DNA of 34,395 nt, taken from NCBI GenBank assembly GCA_943354975.1, contig CALRDS010000003.1:1-34395 (forward strand). Direction: 5' to 3'. Of the stretch, positions 31,090 to 34,395 are shown in pieces. Each line of letters starts with the position of its first letter. Positions within the stretch are counted from its first letter, which is position 1. The stretch comes from Candidatus Nomurabacteria bacterium (lineage in GTDB: Bacteria; Patescibacteriota; Minisyncoccia; Phycocordibacterales; UBA5272). The translations under genes were made by a program, and so were the position numbers. Under the pieces are notes generated by a model, which was not told the origin of the DNA, did not search any database, and saw nothing but the letters and a program-made list of their open reading frames with translations.

Positions 31090-32805
31090 TTAATGAATAA
31101 TATTCTCAAATTTTTCTAATATTTTTTTGTAATAAGTTTTTGGCCACACACTCTCTGTATATCTATACCAACTATGGATGAGTGCGAATCGGCTGGAACT
31201 ATCAAAACTGTAAATAGGTAATATTGTATTTACTTTATCATTTGCTATATAAATAAGTGATGGTGCGAATAAAAATATTCCTGGTACTTCATCGGCAAAT
31301 TCTTTTTTTACTGCTTCATAGGCTCTGATTCTCGCGAGTTCGTCTTCGCTACTTCGTAGTGTTTCTAGATTCACATCTAAATTTTTGCTGACATAATTTG
31401 AAATGTTTAGTCCAGGGTAACTACGTTGAGATGAATGCCAGAAAGCATAAAGATCGCCAGGGTTCTGAATAATAGAGCCAAAAAGTAGTGCTTGGAAATC
31501 TCGTTCCTTTATAACGGCTTGGTTTAAGTCAGCTACTTCGTATATAGCAATAGTGGTTTTTACACCTATCGCTTCCCAATTTTCTTTTATCATGTTTGCA
31601 GTGTGTTTCATTTCCTCTGTATTTGCTGTCGTAAGTGTTATTTCTAAAGTACTAGAAGCCTTCTTCATAACTTTGCTCTTCTTTAGAAGGGTGCGAGCTT
31701 TTTCTACATCATATGTTGGGTAGGATTCTTCATCGTCAAATGGATAAGGATTATTTATTACTTTTCCATAGTTTAGTAGTACATCACGGACTATTGCTTC
31801 TTTGTCTATTGCAAGAGCCAGCGCCATTCGTACTTGCTTATTTGAGAGTGCTGTTGATTTATTTGGATTAAAGAATACTCTGAAACTTCTTGGGAGAAGA
31901 GTCGTATGTATACTACTTGAAGCGATATCAAGTCGGGCTATTTTTTCAGGAAGTATTCCACTGATTCTGTTCACGTTTCCATTTGTAAATGCGGATATGG
32001 CCATTTTTTCATTCTGGTAGGTTTCGATAGTTATTTTGTCTATATATGGACGTCCTAAAGTGTAGCTGGGATTAGACACAAGTGTGATGGTAGCCGGGAT
32101 GCCAGAGTTAGTTTTTATGTCACTAATAGCATACGGCCCAGATCCAATGGCATGTATATTGTAATCACTTAAACTAAACTGCTCGTCAGTTAGATTTTTC
32201 CAGGTTGATTTTGGAAGTATTCCAATACTTAGAACATTCATGAATAAGGGAAATGGTTTCTTTAAAGAAAGAGTAAACTCAAGATCATTTTTCTTTTCTA
32301 CGCTTACTCCTTCCCACTCTACACGGTGAGGGCTTTTTATATTTGGATTTTGTATGAGAGAAATAGTATAAATTATGTCATCAGTAGTTACGTGGCTTCC
32401 ATCATGGAAACGGGCTGTATTTTTTAAGACAACATCGTAGTGAAGATGGTCTTCGCTTTCATTTATTGATTCTGCCATATCGAGAATAGCTTGGCCGGAG
32501 GCATCTTTTTTCGTAAGGCCTGCGTAAACTAATGCGACTAGATTCTCATCTTGGTCACTTGTTGCAAGTACCGGATTTATAAAGCGTGGAGTGCCGATTA
32601 TGCCTTCGCGGATACTTCCTCCATATGTTGGTACGTGTATTAGAAATTTAGAATTAAATACAACTAAAGCAGAAAATATAAGCATTATAGAAAGAGAGCA
32701 GAGCAGAGCAAAAATCATAACCTTCTCTGGTGTAAGGGTTCTATATATTCTTAGAGCGTTTGATGCCCAACTATTTATGATTTTTTTATAATTTGAGATG
32801 TCCAT
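31090..32805 (-). CDS. Family 5 ABC-type solute-binding protein (peptide type), membrane-anchored
   Basis: 571 aa. Residues 1-28 are cytoplasmic and basic. 29-50 form one transmembrane helix (IFALLCSLSIMLIFSALVVF). The rest is the SBP_bac_5 fold: GGSIREGIIGTPRFINPVL, then YAGLTKKD, FHDGSHVTTDDIIYTI and ALALAIDKEAIV. Such proteins collect oligopeptides, dipeptides or nickel for an ABC importer. The anchor is an uncleaved helix rather than a lipobox. No permease or ATPase gene lies in the window, so it is an orphan here. It ends 17 nt before rnj and may be co-transcribed with it. Confidence 0.9.
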   Translation of the reverse strand: MDISNYKKIINSWASNALRIYRTLTPEKVMIFALLCSLSIMLIFSALVVFNSKFLIHVPTYGGSIREGIIGTPRFINPVLATSDQDENLVALVYAGLTKKDASGQAILDMAESINESEDHLHYDVVLKNTARFHDGSHVTTDDIIYTISLIQNPNIKSPHRVEWEGVSVEKKNDLEFTLSLKKPFPLFMNVLSIGILPKSTWKNLTDEQFSLSDYNIHAIGSGPYAISDIKTNSGIPATITLVSNPSYTLGRPYIDKITIETYQNEKMAISAFTNGNVNRISGILPEKIARLDIASSSIHTTLLPRSFRVFFNPNKSTALSNKQVRMALALAIDKEAIVRDVLLNYGKVINNPYPFDDEESYPTYDVEKARTLLKKSKVMKKASSTLEITLTTANTEEMKHTANMIKENWEAIGVKTTIAIYEVADLNQAVIKERDFQALLFGSIIQNPGDLYAFWHSSQRSYPGLNISNYVSKNLDVNLETLRSSEDELARIRAYEAVKKEFADEVPGIFLFAPSLIYIANDKVNTILPIYSFDSSSRFALIHSWYRYTESVWPKTYYKKILEKFENIIH

Positions 32806-32814
32806 AACAATTTA

Positions 32815-32848
32815 GTTTATAAAGTTTGAAAGTTTATAAAGTTTGAAA
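32815..32848. repeat. 17-bp tandem duplication
   Basis: GTTTATAAAGTTTGAAA occurs twice in a row before the solute-binding-protein gene. A related, looser motif (ATAAAGTTCATAAAGTT) lies between nrdA and nrdB at about 22206. Confidence 0.7.
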
Positions 32849-32915
32849 GTAAACCCAACATTGAATTTCACTTTATGGACTTTATAACTTGTAACTTTAC
32901 GGACTCTTTAACTAT

Positions 32916-33140
32916 CTAAGCTGCTACGAGGGGATAAGCAAGAGTTACAGTAAACAATACTGCCACGATAACCGTAAGACGGTGGATTGATTTTTCTGCT
33001 CCACGCTTAACAAGTGCTGCCCCTGTTCCTCCATCCGCACCGAAAGCGCCTGATGCGTCAGTGTTTGCTCGTTGTACCAATACGAGAGCAATGAGGAGAA
33101 TAGCTAGTACTAATTGCACAATAGATAGCAAGTGAACCAT
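32916..33140 (-). CDS. secG: Preprotein translocase subunit SecG
   Basis: 74 aa. Two hydrophobic helices (about 4-22 and 53-72) flank the conserved polar loop with QRANTDASGAFGADGG, the SecG signature. Accessory subunit of SecYEG in the inner membrane. TATAAT (33147-33152) ends 6 nt before the ATG: leaderless. It lies between dnaE and the solute-binding protein, a placement without functional meaning that I can see. Confidence 0.93.
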   Translation of the reverse strand: MVHLLSIVQLVLAILLIALVLVQRANTDASGAFGADGGTGAALVKRGAEKSIHRLTVIVAVLFTVTLAYPLVAA

Positions 33141-33146
33141 AAATCT

Positions 33147-33152
33147 ATTATA
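33147..33152 (-). promoter_or_regulatory. -10 box of secG (leaderless)
   Basis: Consensus TATAAT on the minus strand, 6 nt before the ATG at 33140. Confidence 0.65.
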
Positions 33153-33286
33153 TCACAAATGGATAAACCTATGCAATATAGGGGTATTTGGGGGGAATGG
33201 GGCGATAAATGTATGAAAATTTCTAAGGTCTAATTCCCAATGAAATTCGAGATTGTATTTTTATTAGGTTAATTAGAAATTAGGCT

Positions 33287-34395
33287 TTAGACATTTTTTT
33301 CAAGACTTTTAACTTCATCAACTATTATCGTCTTGTCTCCATTTCTGGTGTTTACCTTTCCGCGGATTATAAGGGGAGCATCTATTAATAGAAGGCTTTT
33401 GTATCTTTTGTATGTTTCTGGAAATACTGCCACTTCTATTACTCCACGGTAGTCACGTAATGTGAGTAGTGCCATAGCATCACCTTTTTTTGTATTCATT
33501 ATTTTCATACGTTCTATTAATACCGCGACAGATACTTCTTTGCCGTCCGCGGTGTCGTGGTGTATTTTCTCTATGTTTATTCCACGAGACTCAATCTTTT
33601 CTTTCCATGGATCAAGCGGGAATCCCGAAACGAAAAGACCAAGCAGTTCTTTTTCCCAAGCGAGTTTCTGACTTGCTTCTACTGGTGGTGCTTTTTTCAT
33701 AACAAAAGAAGTAGTATCTGAACTTGAAAACAAACTGTCTTGCATAACATTATCTTTTACTACGCTTTTATGGAAGCTTAAAATGCTGTCCATATTAGAA
33801 AGTATTTCCCCACGCTCTCCTAAATCGTCCAATGCTCCACACATAGTTAAAGCTTCAAGAGACTTTTTGTTCAAATTTTTGTGAGTGACACGCCTAATGA
33901 AATTTTCAAAAGAAGCGTACTTCCCATTTTCTTCTCGTTCTTTTATTATGGCATCCGATATGTCTATTCCTAGATTCTTAATAGTGTAAAGTCCGAATCT
34001 AATTTCTTCTTTTTTATTTTTATCTTCAACGATATTAAATCCACCTTGACTCATATTGATATCTGGTGGAAGTACATAGATATTCATGCGTTTACATTCA
34101 GAAACAATTTCTGCAATTTTTTCTATATCGCCGGATTCATTCGTCATAATTGCTGTCATATATGCAACAGGGAAGTTAGCTTTCATATATGCAGTTTGGT
34201 AGGCGAGTCTTCCATAACTTGCGGCATGAGCTTTGTTGAATCCATAAGCAGCAAATGGTTCAATGAGTGACCAAAGTAGCTGACTTTTTTTTACAGATAG
34301 ACCGTGCTCGACGAATCCACTTAACAGGTTTTCTTTTTGTGCTTGCATTTCCGCGGGGATTTTTTTACCCATAGCTTTACGTAACTTATCAGCTT
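33287..34395 (-). CDS. dnaE: DNA polymerase III alpha subunit, C-terminal part (runs off the window)
   Basis: About 368 codons are visible; the frame stays open to the right edge, where ADKLRKAMGKKIPAEM is the familiar alpha-subunit segment of the fingers. Next come YGFNKAHAASYGRLAYQTAYMK and the helix-hairpin-helix region (NLNKKSLEALTMCGALDDL). Then comes the OB-fold domain from about residue 270 of the visible part (GDAMALLTLRDYRGVIEVAVF). It ends shortly after the OB-fold, as in short DnaE1 forms that lack a tau-binding extension. PHP and palm lie outside the window. Confidence 0.95.
   Translation of the reverse strand, partial: ADKLRKAMGKKIPAEMQAQKENLLSGFVEHGLSVKKSQLLWSLIEPFAAYGFNKAHAASYGRLAYQTAYMKANFPVAYMTAIMTNESGDIEKIAEIVSECKRMNIYVLPPDINMSQGGFNIVEDKNKKEEIRFGLYTIKNLGIDISDAIIKEREENGKYASFENFIRRVTHKNLNKKSLEALTMCGALDDLGERGEILSNMDSILSFHKSVVKDNVMQDSLFSSSDTTSFVMKKAPPVEASQKLAWEKELLGLFVSGFPLDPWKEKIESRGINIEKIHHDTADGKEVSVAVLIERMKIMNTKKGDAMALLTLRDYRGVIEVAVFPETYKRYKSLLLIDAPLIIRGKVNTRNGDKTIIVDEVKSLEKNV

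Noticed and set aside
1-34395. CRISPR arrays, tRNA or rRNA genes, prophage structural genes
   Set aside because: I looked for regularly spaced repeats, cloverleaf T-arm motifs and typical phage genes on both strands and found none.

Overview
The window looks like a chromosomal segment of an AT-rich ultra-small bacterium of the Candidate Phyla Radiation (Patescibacteria, most likely a Parcubacteria-type lineage). The grounds are short intergenic spaces, a two-gene transketolase, a short UvrC without its helix-hairpin-helix tail, a queuine-type transglycosylase with a long insertion, an RNase J with a disordered N-terminus, many small unknown membrane proteins, and a diversity-generating retroelement (DGR) target gene of a kind common in that radiation. 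The assignment is inference from gene content; there is no rRNA or tRNA in the window.

Layout. 1-1390: DGR remnant or partial DGR: a target gene ending in a variable repeat (VR, 632-723) and a template repeat (TR, 1077-1168). They differ at 19 of 92 positions, every one an adenine in TR. No reverse transcriptase is in the window. 1391-2158: membrane/coiled-coil protein. 2207-8370: carbon block (GAPDH, RpiB, RPE-like epimerase, split transketolase, PfkB kinase, class II aldolase), which links triose phosphates to the non-oxidative pentose phosphate pathway. 8408-10217: VIT-type metal transporter and Tgt. 10276-11701: four small SD-led genes on the minus strand. 11753-19113: the complete excision-repair set uvrB, uvrA, uvrC, with a small ncRNA and two small genes between them. 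19239-23354: class I ribonucleotide reductase nrdA-nrdB. 23355-25657: dense accessory region with a structured 3' element, two candidate ncRNAs, a GNAT acetyltransferase, tiny genes and a TGA-interrupted ORF. 25719-26657: ATP-grasp (Ddl-like) enzyme. 26891-34395, all minus strand: a 39-aa gene, a pseudouridine synthase, an MFS protein, RNase J, a solute-binding protein, SecG and the 3' part of dnaE.

Two gene classes are visible. The core genes mostly have a -10 box (TATACT, TATAAT, TACAAT) ending only 6-8 nt before the ATG, so their mRNAs should be leaderless, and none of 24 ends in TGA. The small accessory genes (10276-11701, 17376-17798, 23974-24534, 24942-25088) have Shine-Dalgarno sequences, longer leaders, some TTG starts, frequent TGA stops, richer GC and tight hairpin terminators. 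This suggests a different origin or expression mode.

Non-coding structure is unusually rich. There are two copies of a gapless 79-nt core with compensatory base changes just behind gapA and nrdB, two copies of a 75-nt hairpin element placed between a terminator and a promoter, and three candidate ncRNAs with terminators.
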